Shown: positions 38,145-46,491 of the stretch, piece by piece | Layout of the letters: each line of letters opens with the position of its first letter | How positions within the stretch are numbered: the first letter of the stretch is position 1 | Origin: Sphingobacteriaceae bacterium DW12 | Lineage (GTDB): Bacteria > Bacteroidota > Bacteroidia > Sphingobacteriales > Sphingobacteriaceae | Direction: 5' to 3' | DNA length: 64,000 bases | Assembly (NCBI GenBank): GCA_000783305.1 | Contig: JROE01000004.1 | Span: 310,001 to 374,000 of the forward strand | Translations under genes and position numbers: made by a program | Notes under the pieces: generated by a model | Databases searched by the model: none | The model's input: only the letters and a program-made list of their open reading frames with translations | What the model was told of the DNA's origin: nothing

Positions 38145-39273
38145 TTTCAAAAAACTCTTGAATATTTTTAATAATATATGCCTGTACATCCTCTTTCATC
38201 TCCGTGTGGATAGGAAAAGAAATTACATCCTTACACAATTGTTCTGCCACTGGAAAATCTCCTAATTTATACCCGTATACCAAATAGGCGTTTTGTAAAT
38301 GCACTGGGATAGGGTAATAAACCATTGTCGGAATCCCTCTTTCTTGCAAATAGGCTTTTAATTCGTCTCTACGCCCTTCTTTTACCTGACAGGTATACTG
38401 ATTAAATACATGGGTAGAATAAGAAGCCCTTTTCGGAAGAATAAGTCCCTCTATAGCCGATAATTTAGCATCGTACTTAGCTGCAACTTTTTGACGTGCC
38501 GTACTGTAATCATTTAAATATTTAATCTTTACATTTAATACCGCTGCCTGTACGGTATCTAATCGAGAATTGACCCCAATCGTCTCGTGGTGATATTTTT
38601 TCCTTTGTCCGTGATTGGCAATCACATGCAACTTTTCCCCTAATTCCTCATTTTGAGTCAACAATGCGCCACCATCCCCGAAGCATCCAAGATTTTTAGA
38701 TGGGAAGAAAGAGGTTGTCCCTATATCGCCTATAGTACCTGCGAATGCCTTCTCACCGTTAGCATATATATACTCTGCCCCCATCGCTTGTGCTGTATCT
38801 TCTATTACAGCGATGTTGTGTTTTCTTGCAATCTCAAGTATTGCTTCCATATTGGAGCACTGGCCAAAAAGATGGACAGGGATTACACCGACCGTCTTCT
38901 CAGAAATGATAGATTCTAACTGAGTGTAGTCCAACTCAAACGTATCCGCTTTGACATCAATAAATTTAGGAACCAAACCCAACAAAGCAATGACCTCTAC
39001 AGTGGCGATGTAAGTAAACGCAGGGACAATGACTTCATCCCCAGGTTTGAAATCAAGCCCCATCATCGCAATCTGTAGCGCATCCGTACCGTTTGCACAT
39101 GTCACTGCTCGACCGACCTTATTAAATTCCTCTAATTTCTTGGCAAATGTCTTTACATCTGGCCCATTAATGTAAGCCCCAGCCTCTACAGCGGACAAAA
39201 GAGCAGTATCAACTTCTTCTTTAATCTTATTATATTGACTTTTTAAGTCAACCATTTGTATTGCTTCGTTCAT
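38134..39273 (-). CDS. wbpE: UDP-3-keto-GlcNAcA aminotransferase WbpE/WlbC
   Basis: 379 residues of the DegT/DnrJ/EryC1/StrS PLP family. VTCANGTDALQIAM (about 58-71) and EDTAQAMGAEY precede the PLP lysine at position 193 in FFPSKNLGCFGDGG. It transfers the amino group from glutamate to C3 of the WbpB product, giving 2-oxoglutarate, which WbpB consumes. Gene order and the strong WbpE-like start (IQMVDLKSQY) make the assignment firm. Confidence 0.92.
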   Translation of the reverse strand: MNEAIQMVDLKSQYNKIKEEVDTALLSAVEAGAYINGPDVKTFAKKLEEFNKVGRAVTCANGTDALQIAMMGLDFKPGDEVIVPAFTYIATVEVIALLGLVPKFIDVKADTFELDYTQLESIISEKTVGVIPVHLFGQCSNMEAILEIARKHNIAVIEDTAQAMGAEYIYANGEKAFAGTIGDIGTTSFFPSKNLGCFGDGGALLTQNEELGEKLHVIANHGQRKKYHHETIGVNSRLDTVQAAVLNVKIKYLNDYSTARQKVAAKYDAKLSAIEGLILPKRASYSTHVFNQYTCQVKEGRRDELKAYLQERGIPTMVYYPIPVHLQNAYLVYGYKLGDFPVAEQLCKDVISFPIHTEMKEDVQAYIIKNIQEFFENGK

Positions 39274-39291
39274 GATAATTTAAGAGTGGTA

Positions 39292-40488
39292 TTATATTTT
39301 TTCGCTAATTAGTTTACCTATTGATAAGCAGGAAGTCGCTGCAGGCGACGGTGCATTTCTGACATGTACGATATTTCGGCCCTCAGTTATATTGAAATCA
39401 TCGATGAGATTGCCCTGACGATCACAGGCTTGTGCTCTGACTCCCGCGCCGCCATCTGTTAAATCACTTTCTTGGACTTCAGGAATTAATTTTTGCAAAG
39501 ATTTAGTAAATGATGATTTAGACAATGATCGGTACATTTCCATCATTCCTGTTTTACCATACTTCATCACAATTTTCCAAAACCCTGGCCAAGTCATGGT
39601 TTGAGATACATCACCGAGATTAATATCTGAGAATTTATAGCCTTCCCGTTTAAAAGCCAGTACAGCATTAGGTCCAGCCTCTACTCCACCATTAATCATT
39701 CTTGTAAAATGTACACCTAGAAAAGGAAACTCAGGATTCGGTACCGGATAAATCAGGTTTTTAACTAGATATTCCTTCTCTGGACGTAATTTGTAGTATT
39801 CGCCTCGGAAAGGGATGATTTGTAAATCCTTGTTATTATCAGTCAGATTTGCTACCTTATCAGATTGCAACCCTGCACAGGTAACAATTTTATCTGTTAA
39901 ATAGACCTCCTTTGAGGTCTCGATTTCATATTGATGCTGTCTAGATTGTATTGCGATAACCTCTTCATTGAAATGTATGTCGCCCCCCAATTCTTCGATA
40001 ATCAACTTTTGAAGCTGGCGGGCCATTGCTGGATAATCGATAATACCTGTTTGTGGGACATGCAGCCCGGCCACACCTGCAACATGCGGTTCATATTCCA
40101 GCAATTGTTCTTTCCCTAGTTTAATTATAGAGGTCAGACCATTTTGAACACCCCTATTGTATATATTGTCTAGAGCAGTCAATTCGCTTTGATCTGATGC
40201 AACAATAATTTTCCCACAGATATCGAAGGGAATATCGTACTTTTCCGCAAAGGATATAAGTGAATGATAGCCATTAATACAATTCTGCGCCTTAAGACTG
40301 CCCGGTTTATAATATATTCCACTATGGATGACTCCACTATTATTTCCAGACTGATGCTTGGAAACATGGTCCTCCTTTTCTAGAATGAGAAGTGATCTAT
40401 CAGGGTATTTCAGTTTCAGGTGATAAGCTGTAGAAAGACCAACTAATCCTGCTCCCACTACTACAATATCGTAAAATTTGGTATCCAT
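39292..40488 (-). CDS. lhgO: L-2-hydroxyglutarate oxidase LhgO
   Basis: 398 residues. FAD-binding DIVVVGAGLVGLSTAYHL (GxGxxG at 12-17), then the LhgO/L2HGDH signatures SGNNSGVIHSGIYYKPGSLKA and FRGEYYKL, and a C-terminal GGAGVRAQACD and VRNAPSPAATSCLSIG. These fit the DAO-fold oxidases converting L-2-hydroxyglutarate to 2-oxoglutarate with electrons passed to quinone. The gene is tightly placed between wbpE (18 bp) and wbpA (TAATG overlap), which is not expected for a housekeeping repair enzyme. Inferred role: recycling the 2-hydroxyglutarate produced by WbpB. Confidence 0.9.
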   Translation of the reverse strand: MDTKFYDIVVVGAGLVGLSTAYHLKLKYPDRSLLILEKEDHVSKHQSGNNSGVIHSGIYYKPGSLKAQNCINGYHSLISFAEKYDIPFDICGKIIVASDQSELTALDNIYNRGVQNGLTSIIKLGKEQLLEYEPHVAGVAGLHVPQTGIIDYPAMARQLQKLIIEELGGDIHFNEEVIAIQSRQHQYEIETSKEVYLTDKIVTCAGLQSDKVANLTDNNKDLQIIPFRGEYYKLRPEKEYLVKNLIYPVPNPEFPFLGVHFTRMINGGVEAGPNAVLAFKREGYKFSDINLGDVSQTMTWPGFWKIVMKYGKTGMMEMYRSLSKSSFTKSLQKLIPEVQESDLTDGGAGVRAQACDRQGNLIDDFNITEGRNIVHVRNAPSPAATSCLSIGKLISEKI

Positions 40489-41813
40489 TACAATCTCCCG
40501 TCTACAAGTCCTCTATCTAAACAAGCTTTTGTATCGAAAATCACGCCGTTATTGCGTTTTATTTTCTTATAGTCGAATTTCAAGAATTCGCTATGAGCCA
40601 CTGCTACAATGACAGCATCATACACTACCGATTCGTCTAGCTTGTTTACGATGTCTAAATTATACTCATGCTTTACCTCTGCTGCATCTGCCCAAGGATC
40701 AAAAATATCCACGTCCAAACCAAAAGAGATTAACTCGTGATAAATATCCACTACACGCGTGTTGCGTACATCAGGACAATTCTCCTTGAACGTAATCCCC
40801 ATAATTAATGCGCGTGAGCCTTTGATCTTATGGTCTTTCTGAATCATGAGTTTTACGACCTTGTCTGCGACAAAAGGCCCCATATTATCATTTACTCGAC
40901 GTCCAGATAATATAACTTGGGGATGGTATCCAAGTGCCTGCGCCTTGTGTGCCAAATAGTAGGGATCAACACCTATACAATGTCCGCCTACCAGCCCTGG
41001 TTGGTATTTCAAGAAATTCCACTTTGTACCTGCAGCCTCAATTACATCGTTCGTATCGATACCGATACGATCAAAAATTAAGGACAATTCATTCACAAAC
41101 GAAATATTAACATCTCGTTGTGCATTCTCTATAGCCTTGGATGCTTCGGCAACTTTAATATTAGGAGCTTTATGTGTCCCAGCAGTAATAATCGAACGAT
41201 ATAGGTCATCTACTCGATTAGCTATTTCGGGAGTAGATCCAGATGTTACTTTCTTAATCTTGGTCAACGTATTAATCTTATCTCCCGGATTGATACGTTC
41301 AGGAGAGTAGCCTGCGAAAAAATCTTTATTGAATCTGAGGCCGGAGACACGCTCTAACACAGGAACACAATCCTCTTCGGTACATCCAGGATACACCGTT
41401 GATTCATATATGACGACATCACCAGATTTTAACACTGATCCTAACATCTCTGAAGCTTTAATTAGTGGCGTCAAATCTGGTGCTTTGAATTGATCGATAG
41501 GGGTTGGCACCGTCACAATAAAGGTATTATAATTTTTCAAGTCATCCTTTAGGCTTGAAAACGACAGCCCGATTGAAGAATTATCTTTGGTTTTTAAACC
41601 CATCACATGCGTTAGGTCAGTTAAATTAGCCTCTTGTGTGCGGTCTTTTCCCTGACTAAGTTCTTCAACACGACTATTATTGATATCAAAACCTAAAACA
41701 TCGTATTTTTTAGCAAATTCAATGGCAAGGGGCAGACCTACGTACCCAAGTCCAATAATAGCTATCTTGGCATTCTCGATTTTGCCATTTGATGAGTTTC
41801 CATTTTTACTCAT
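40488..41813 (-). CDS. wbpA: UDP-GlcNAc 6-dehydrogenase WbpA/TviB
   Basis: 441 residues of the UDP-sugar dehydrogenase family. GLGYVG at 21-26 binds NAD; VIYESTVYPGCTEEDC and FNKDFFAGYSPERINPGDK are typical of the WbpA/TviB branch acting on UDP-HexNAc; the catalytic Cys is near 279 in GGHCIGVDPYYL. It makes UDP-GlcNAcA, the first intermediate to UDP-ManNAc3NAcA. First enzyme gene of the long minus-strand operon, after the regulator gene. Confidence 0.92.
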   Translation of the reverse strand: MSKNGNSSNGKIENAKIAIIGLGYVGLPLAIEFAKKYDVLGFDINNSRVEELSQGKDRTQEANLTDLTHVMGLKTKDNSSIGLSFSSLKDDLKNYNTFIVTVPTPIDQFKAPDLTPLIKASEMLGSVLKSGDVVIYESTVYPGCTEEDCVPVLERVSGLRFNKDFFAGYSPERINPGDKINTLTKIKKVTSGSTPEIANRVDDLYRSIITAGTHKAPNIKVAEASKAIENAQRDVNISFVNELSLIFDRIGIDTNDVIEAAGTKWNFLKYQPGLVGGHCIGVDPYYLAHKAQALGYHPQVILSGRRVNDNMGPFVADKVVKLMIQKDHKIKGSRALIMGITFKENCPDVRNTRVVDIYHELISFGLDVDIFDPWADAAEVKHEYNLDIVNKLDESVVYDAVIVAVAHSEFLKFDYKKIKRNNGVIFDTKACLDRGLVDGRL

Positions 41814-41890
41814 AACTTGTTGTATAATTTAAAATTAATCAAATATTATCCTCAAATTGGCCAACTGGACCTATTGCTTGTTATTGTGAT

Positions 41891-42400
41891 TTAACTCTCC
41901 TTTTGATATATAATAATCTGCGCCATATGTTCCGGTTTTTCAAAGGTAATGGTCACGGTCTTGTTTATCAAAGTAGACGTTTTGTCCGCTAACTGCAATA
42001 AATATGCCGAATTTAGCGCATTGCCTAGAACAACGATTTCAATCCGATTGGCTTCAATACCCTTAGCATAGGCCCCCACTAAAATTACCTGATGCACATC
42101 TCCGGCACGCTCCAAGACTTGATCTACTAAATCATCCATCCCTAAGTACTTGCGAATCAACTGTTGTAGGGGCCCAAACAAGGGATGATGGGTATTGGCG
42201 CGGTATACCACACGATTCTGCGCTTGCTCTTTATTTAAATAGCCAGCGTCTGATAATTGGTTCAGTTCTTTACGGATAGCATTAGTGGATTCGTCAAATT
42301 CATCGGCCAATCCGCGCAAATGTCCTTTACTGGTCGCATTGACAAAAAATTTGATCAGCAACTTTAAACGTGTCTTCGATGTAATTAAGGATCCTAGCAT
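41891..42400 (-). CDS. Winged-helix regulator with degenerate nucleotidyltransferase-like domain
   Basis: 169 residues from ATG 42400 (MLGSLITSKTRLKLL); the frame is open further upstream but that part runs through a repeat element. Residues 1-75 form an ArsR-like winged helix (LADEFDESTNAIRKELNQLSDAG). Residues about 95-160 resemble the MNT-type nucleotidyltransferase fold: VILVGAYAKGIEANRIEIVVLG parallels the GSxAxG...DxD motif, but the metal-binding Asp pair is replaced (RIEI). It sits first on the strand that carries wbpA onwards and likely controls the locus. Confidence 0.78.
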   Translation of the reverse strand: MLGSLITSKTRLKLLIKFFVNATSKGHLRGLADEFDESTNAIRKELNQLSDAGYLNKEQAQNRVVYRANTHHPLFGPLQQLIRKYLGMDDLVDQVLERAGDVHQVILVGAYAKGIEANRIEIVVLGNALNSAYLLQLADKTSTLINKTVTITFEKPEHMAQIIIYQKES

Positions 42401-42441
42401 TGTCCAATATAGTGAGCAATAAAAGTACTCGTTATTGGACA
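42401..42441 (-). promoter_or_regulatory. Inverted repeat in the leader of the regulator gene
   Basis: TGTCCAATA at 42401-42409 and TATTGGACA at 42433-42441 are a perfect 9-bp inverted repeat with a 23-bp centre, abutting the ATG at 42400. It could be an operator for the winged-helix protein or an RNA hairpin covering the start. The repeat begins about where transcription from the -7 element at 42448-42455 would start. Confidence 0.6.
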
Positions 42442-42447
42442 GAAGTG

Positions 42448-42455
42448 CAAATTTA
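42448..42455 (-). promoter_or_regulatory. -7 promoter element for the polysaccharide operon
   Basis: On the minus strand this reads TAAATTTG, a full match to the Bacteroidota TAnnTTTG element. No TTTG is seen at the expected -33 distance, so this is tentative. The predicted start of transcription falls near 42441. Confidence 0.45.
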
Positions 42456-42484
42456 TTTTGGCGGATGGTAATTGGCTCCTCATT

Positions 42485-42635
42485 AAGAGGTGAGGAGTGA
42501 CGAGTGACCAGTAACGAGTGGTAGTGAAGGAAGAACCTCCCTAGAGTGCAATTAACCAACAGACTCCGGACCAAGCCCGGAGTGACGTGCCGCTGTGTGG
42601 GGTCTAGCCCCTAATCTCTACTAACTTCTAAAAAC
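42485..42635. repeat. Composite dispersed repeat (inverted orientation)
   Basis: Order on plus: GAGTGACGAGTGACCAGTAA, AACCTCCCTAGAGTGCAATT, AACCAACAGACTCCGG, hairpin core 42562-42586 (ACTCCGG/CCGGAGT arms), then a CTAATCTCTACTAAC tract. The hairpin reads in the opposite direction to those at 19-23 kb. Near-identical composites occur at 44.7-45.0 kb and 57.0-57.1 kb. Confidence 0.85.
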
Positions 42636-43499
42636 CTAACCTCCAACTACCCGACGGAGATAATCACCATAGCCGGATTTGACCAAAGGCTCGGCAATCT
42701 TCAACAGCTGCTGGCTATCAATGTATCCCATACGGTAGGCTACTTCTTCGATAGCGCCAATCTTCATCCCTTGACGCTCCTCGATCACTTGCACAAACTG
42801 GGCGGCCTGCATCAAGGATTGTATAGTACCGGTATCTAACCACGCTGTGCCCCTATCAAATACATTGACTTTGAGCTTACCTCGCTTGAGATACTCCAGA
42901 TTGATGTCGGTAATCTCCAACTCACCGCGAGCAGAAGGTTTTATACCCTGCGCAATACGCACGACCTCATTGTCGTAAAAGTACAGTCCCGGGACAGCAT
43001 AGGTAGACTTGGGCTGCGTAGGCTTCTCCTCAATAGACAATACTTGCCGAGCCGTATCAAACTCGACCACCCCATAGCGCTCGGGATCGGTAACCGAATA
43101 GGCAAAAATCAACCCGCCATCCACTTGGGTACTCCCCTGTAGCATCTTGGACATGCCCGAACCGTAAAAGATGTTATCACCCAAAATCAATGCGACCTTA
43201 TCTTGGCCAATGAAATCTGCGCCAAGTACAAATGCTTGCGCCAAACCTTCGGGCTTCGGCTGTTCAACATACTCGAAGCGACATCCGATGTGCGAACCAT
43301 CACCCAACAAACGGCGAAAATGCGGTAGGTCATGCGGGGTGGAAATAATCAAGATTTCCCGAATACCCGCCAACATCAACGTCGACAACGGATAATAAAT
43401 CATGGGCTTATCATACACAGGCATCAACTGCTTGGAAACAGCCAGTGTCAACGGATGCAAACGGGTGCCGGACCCTCCGGCTAGTATAATTCCTTTCAT
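42636..43499 (-). CDS. rmlA: Glucose-1-phosphate thymidylyltransferase RmlA
   Basis: 287 residues, the standard RmlA length. [18 protein letters not shown] with [20 protein letters not shown] is the RmlA signature; [34 protein letters not shown] and TAWLDTGT follow. It makes dTDP-glucose. RmlD lies just upstream; RmlB and a classic RmlC are not in this window. Higher GC than the core of the locus. Confidence 0.95.
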   Translation of the reverse strand: MKGIILAGGSGTRLHPLTLAVSKQLMPVYDKPMIYYPLSTLMLAGIREILIISTPHDLPHFRRLLGDGSHIGCRFEYVEQPKPEGLAQAFVLGADFIGQDKVALILGDNIFYGSGMSKMLQGSTQVDGGLIFAYSVTDPERYGVVEFDTARQVLSIEEKPTQPKSTYAVPGLYFYDNEVVRIAQGIKPSARGELEITDINLEYLKRGKLKVNVFDRGTAWLDTGTIQSLMQAAQFVQVIEERQGMKIGAIEEVAYRMGYIDSQQLLKIAEPLVKSGYGDYLRRVVGG

Positions 43500-43689
43500 T
43501 TTTTATTTCTTATTGCTCATGGCTATTCGCTGATGGCTAGTGGAGTGAATAGGAACAAGTTCTTAGTGACTAGCAACCGTTGATTAAATAACGCTCGTGC
43601 TACCACTGCTGTACTGCTACTTACAGACTCCGGACCGAGCCCGGAGCGACGTATCTGTCACCTATCCCCTAGTCTCTAACTCCTAACTT
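43500..43689. repeat. Hairpin element and CTAACTCC tract between rmlD and rmlA
   Basis: Contains one inverted-orientation hairpin core at 43626-43650 (CTCCGG/CCGGAG arms, loop ACCGAGC; more diverged than the others), followed by CTATCCCCTAGTCTCTAACTCCTAACTTC. No gene. Confidence 0.75.
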
Positions 43690-44580
43690 CTACCACCTAG
43701 TCTCCAACTTGTCACTTGAGGCAAGCATCTTCTCCAAACTATCTCGCCAAAAAGGTACTTCTACTCCAAAAGTACTTTTTATTTTTGATTTGTCGAGCAG
43801 GGAGAACCGGGGGCGTTTTGCCGGTGTGGGATAGGCCGATGTTGGAATAGGATGGATAGTACAGGATAGATCACTTATCTCTCGGATAGCAACAGCAAAG
43901 TCGTACCAGGAAATCTCGCCTTCGTTGGAATAGTGGTATACACCCGCTTTCCATATCGCTGAGTCGATAATGGATACAATGGCTTTTGCCAAATCATAGG
44001 CATAAGTAGGCGTACCTATTTGATCGGCAACAACAGAAATTTCCTCGCGCTCGGCCATCAACCGCAGCATGGTCTTCACAAAATTGTGCCCATAGGTCGA
44101 ATATACCCACGAGGTACGGATAATAATGGCCTCTGGCACCCATTTCTGAATGGCCAACTCACCATTCAACTTGGTAGCACCATATACATTTATAGGATTC
44201 ACGACAGCATCTTCTGGCAAAGGACTAGCAGAGCTGCCTTCAAATACATAATCCGTAGATATCGCTATCAACTTAGCCTCATGGATACGGCAGTATTGAG
44301 CAATCTCTTCGGTGGCCAAATGATTGACCACATTGGCTAATTCGGCTTCCCCCTCTGCTTTATCCACAGCTGTATAGGCAGCAGCATGGATAATGACATC
44401 GGGTTGGTACATCGCCAAGATATCTTGGATAATCAACGTTTGATCCAAGGGCAATTGTTTCCGATCCAGAAAAAACGTCTCGACATCCGTCCGATGCTGA
44501 TAAATGGCTTTTAATTCAGAACCTACTTGACCGTTTGCGCCGGTAATTAATATTTTCTGAACCTGTGAATTTGTGTCCAT
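43690..44580 (-). CDS. rmlD: dTDP-4-dehydrorhamnose reductase RmlD
   Basis: 296 residues. ILITGANGQVGSELK binds NADPH; AAAYTAVDKAEGE, ISTDYVFEG and YGATKLNGE (YxxxK) are classic RmlD motifs, with RTSWVYSTYGHNFVKTML following. It would complete dTDP-L-rhamnose or a related 6-deoxy sugar synthesis. Flanked on both sides by dispersed repeat elements. Confidence 0.93.
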   Translation of the reverse strand: MDTNSQVQKILITGANGQVGSELKAIYQHRTDVETFFLDRKQLPLDQTLIIQDILAMYQPDVIIHAAAYTAVDKAEGEAELANVVNHLATEEIAQYCRIHEAKLIAISTDYVFEGSSASPLPEDAVVNPINVYGATKLNGELAIQKWVPEAIIIRTSWVYSTYGHNFVKTMLRLMAEREEISVVADQIGTPTYAYDLAKAIVSIIDSAIWKAGVYHYSNEGEISWYDFAVAIREISDLSCTIHPIPTSAYPTPAKRPRFSLLDKSKIKSTFGVEVPFWRDSLEKMLASSDKLETRW

Positions 44581-45033
44581 TGTGAATAAAGCTTACTATA
44601 ATTAATACGTGGCTGCCGTGGCAGCTTTCACAAAAATAAGTAAAATGTGTTAGAGTGACGTGTATGCAACCCAACTCCTATCCCCTTATCTCTATAACTC
44701 CTAGAACCTAACACCTAAAAAATAAGCATTGAAGAGTGACCAGTAAGGAGCGGGCAGCGAAAGGGAACCATCCTTAAAGGCAATTAACCAACAGACTCCG
44801 GATCAAGCCCGGAGTGACGTGCTGTTATGTAGAGTCTAGCCCCTAATCTCTAACTCCTGAATAATAACGAGTGACGATTGGGCAGCGAAGGAGGAACCTT
44901 CCTAAAGTGCAATTAACCAACAGACTCCGGATCAAGCCCGGAGCGACGTAGTGACAAGTAACGAGTGAACTATTCCCTACAAGCCTGCTCCTAGTCCTAC
45001 AGCCAAAGGATAGTATACCCCATCCCTCAGTAC
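44581..45033. repeat. Two composite dispersed repeats and CTAACTCC tracts
   Basis: No gene. Two hairpin cores in inverted orientation at 44794-44818 and 44923-44947 each follow CAATTAACCAACAGACTCC and are preceded by GTGACCAGTAAGGAGCGGGC-like or GTGACGATTGGGCAGCGAAG-like sequence. Tracts such as CTATAACTCCTAGAACCTAA lie at about 44680-44720 and 44825-44868. It separates the polysaccharide locus from the next uptake locus. Confidence 0.85.
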
Positions 45034-45069
45034 ACAAAAAAAACCGCTTGGAAAGATATCCAAACGGTT
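45034..45069 (-). terminator. Rho-independent terminator of the second uptake locus
   Basis: AACCGCTTGG (45042-45051) and CCAAACGGTT (45060-45069) pair with one mismatch. In the minus-strand transcript the stem is followed by eight or more U (the A-run at 45036-45043 on plus). It ends the sigma/FecR/SusC/SusD/hydrolase unit. Confidence 0.88.
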
Positions 45070-45168
45070 ACACTATTTATTTCTAAAGGAGCCCTGAATT
45101 AGAACATCTCGATTTCCACCATGCTCAGGCCTGTACCCTTGGTATACCCATATGGCAATAAGCCAAGT

Positions 45169-46482
45169 TCATTTAAGAAGATACAATGCTCCTCTTCCGG
45201 GCAGTAAATCATAATACACAACTTGGGCACCTGGCGCTATAGTCCGTTCTTTCCCATTTTCCTTATCAATCAAAAATACATCCTTTGCCTGATTTAATTG
45301 TATCGCACCGGAATGGGGCTGCTCATAATCCGTGTTAACGACCAATACATATTTGCCCCCGTCTGACATCCTTCTAAACTCGCCAATCAGCAGGCCTTCG
45401 GGTGCCTTTTGCACGATATCTGAGTCTGACAGGGTATCCATATAGTCACCATGCAACAGCCTCATGGTAGAGTAAACACGTTCTGACAGGGCATGGAGCA
45501 GTTTGTTGCCGATGACCGCAGTTTCTCTATTTAATTCCCTAACTCCTTCGAACAAGTGATTCGGGATGCCTTCATGATCAATGATACCATGAATGGTATT
45601 GTAATAAGAGATTCCTTTGGCTCCAAAGGCCAACGCACTATAATTTTGAACTGCCACCTTAGGAACTGTCATATTTCCGGGTGAATTCCCCCGGATATCA
45701 CCCATCAATTGTATGTAGAGCCAAAAAGGTATACCTTCTTCAGCGGCTCGTTTACGAATGAACCCCCAATCTTTCCATAATTTGGAATCTTCAAGCTTAA
45801 CTCCCTTATCTATATCTTCTTCAAATACATAATAATCTGTAATAAGGATAGGCGGCTGGACAGTAGATAAGAGCGAATCCATATATATAGCGTACAGTCC
45901 ATTTTCCCACGTATAGGTAGGACTATAGGATTGGAGGGTGGTGACTACAAACAACTTATCGGGATCGGCCTGTCTCAATAGACCTAGGTCCTTTCCAACT
46001 TGGGGCAATTGTTCCAAGAAAGGTTCATCCCATACATAATAGCCAGCAAAAGACCTGTACTTACCGTACATGGCCTTGGCTTCTGCTACGCTGGCCTTGG
46101 TCGTATTGGCTATCTGCGCGGGGTAGTTTTGAAATCCACCGAACCTTGCATAGTCTTGGACGATGACCTTCAGACCTAAACCTTCTGCAATACGTAGTGC
46201 TTCTAGATTACCGGCAGAGGAGGTGAATGTAGTTTCAAAATGTGTAAAATTTGCCAACTTGGTATTCGCTAAAAATCGTTGATAAGAGGGCGATGGAGTG
46301 CTCGGGACACCATGAAAGGTACTGATCACGAAACTATCTTGAACACTCTTGATATCCATAATGTCAGAATTGAGGATACTAGCCGAATCTGCAAAATGGG
46401 ATATGGTCGAATTTTTCCCTTCAGCCTGACCGTTGGTCAGACTGAAAGTGAAAATAAAGGCTAAGCTAAAACTATACTTCAT
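45169..46482 (-). CDS. Secreted hydrolase-like protein, paralogue A
   Basis: 437 residues with a signal peptide (MKYSFSLAFIFTFSLTNGQ) but no lipobox Cys. The body looks like a glycosidase TIM barrel: FTHFETTFTSSAGNLEALRI, YYVWDEPFLEQLPQV with a likely acid/base Glu, LITDYYVFEED, FWLYIQLMGD, and YSALAFGAKGISYYNTIHG, then a small beta domain ending in PGRGALYLLK. No named family is recognised with certainty. It is the last gene of the locus and follows its paralogue by 9 bp. Confidence 0.8.
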   Translation of the reverse strand: MKYSFSLAFIFTFSLTNGQAEGKNSTISHFADSASILNSDIMDIKSVQDSFVISTFHGVPSTPSPSYQRFLANTKLANFTHFETTFTSSAGNLEALRIAEGLGLKVIVQDYARFGGFQNYPAQIANTTKASVAEAKAMYGKYRSFAGYYVWDEPFLEQLPQVGKDLGLLRQADPDKLFVVTTLQSYSPTYTWENGLYAIYMDSLLSTVQPPILITDYYVFEEDIDKGVKLEDSKLWKDWGFIRKRAAEEGIPFWLYIQLMGDIRGNSPGNMTVPKVAVQNYSALAFGAKGISYYNTIHGIIDHEGIPNHLFEGVRELNRETAVIGNKLLHALSERVYSTMRLLHGDYMDTLSDSDIVQKAPEGLLIGEFRRMSDGGKYVLVVNTDYEQPHSGAIQLNQAKDVFLIDKENGKERTIAPGAQVVYYDLLPGRGALYLLK

Positions 46483-46491
46483 ATCGAATTC

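Noticed and set aside
19655..42400. ABC-transporter-dependent polysaccharide export
   Set aside because: No Wzm/Wzt-type genes; a Wzx flippase and an EpsG-like polymerase are present instead.
42401..42574. N-terminal extension of the winged-helix regulator
   Set aside because: The extra 58 codons run through the leader palindrome and the composite repeat; ATG at 42400 starts the conserved domain.
19481..45000. CTAACTCC tracts as true telomeres or chromosome ends
   Set aside because: They are internal, degenerate and scattered between genes.
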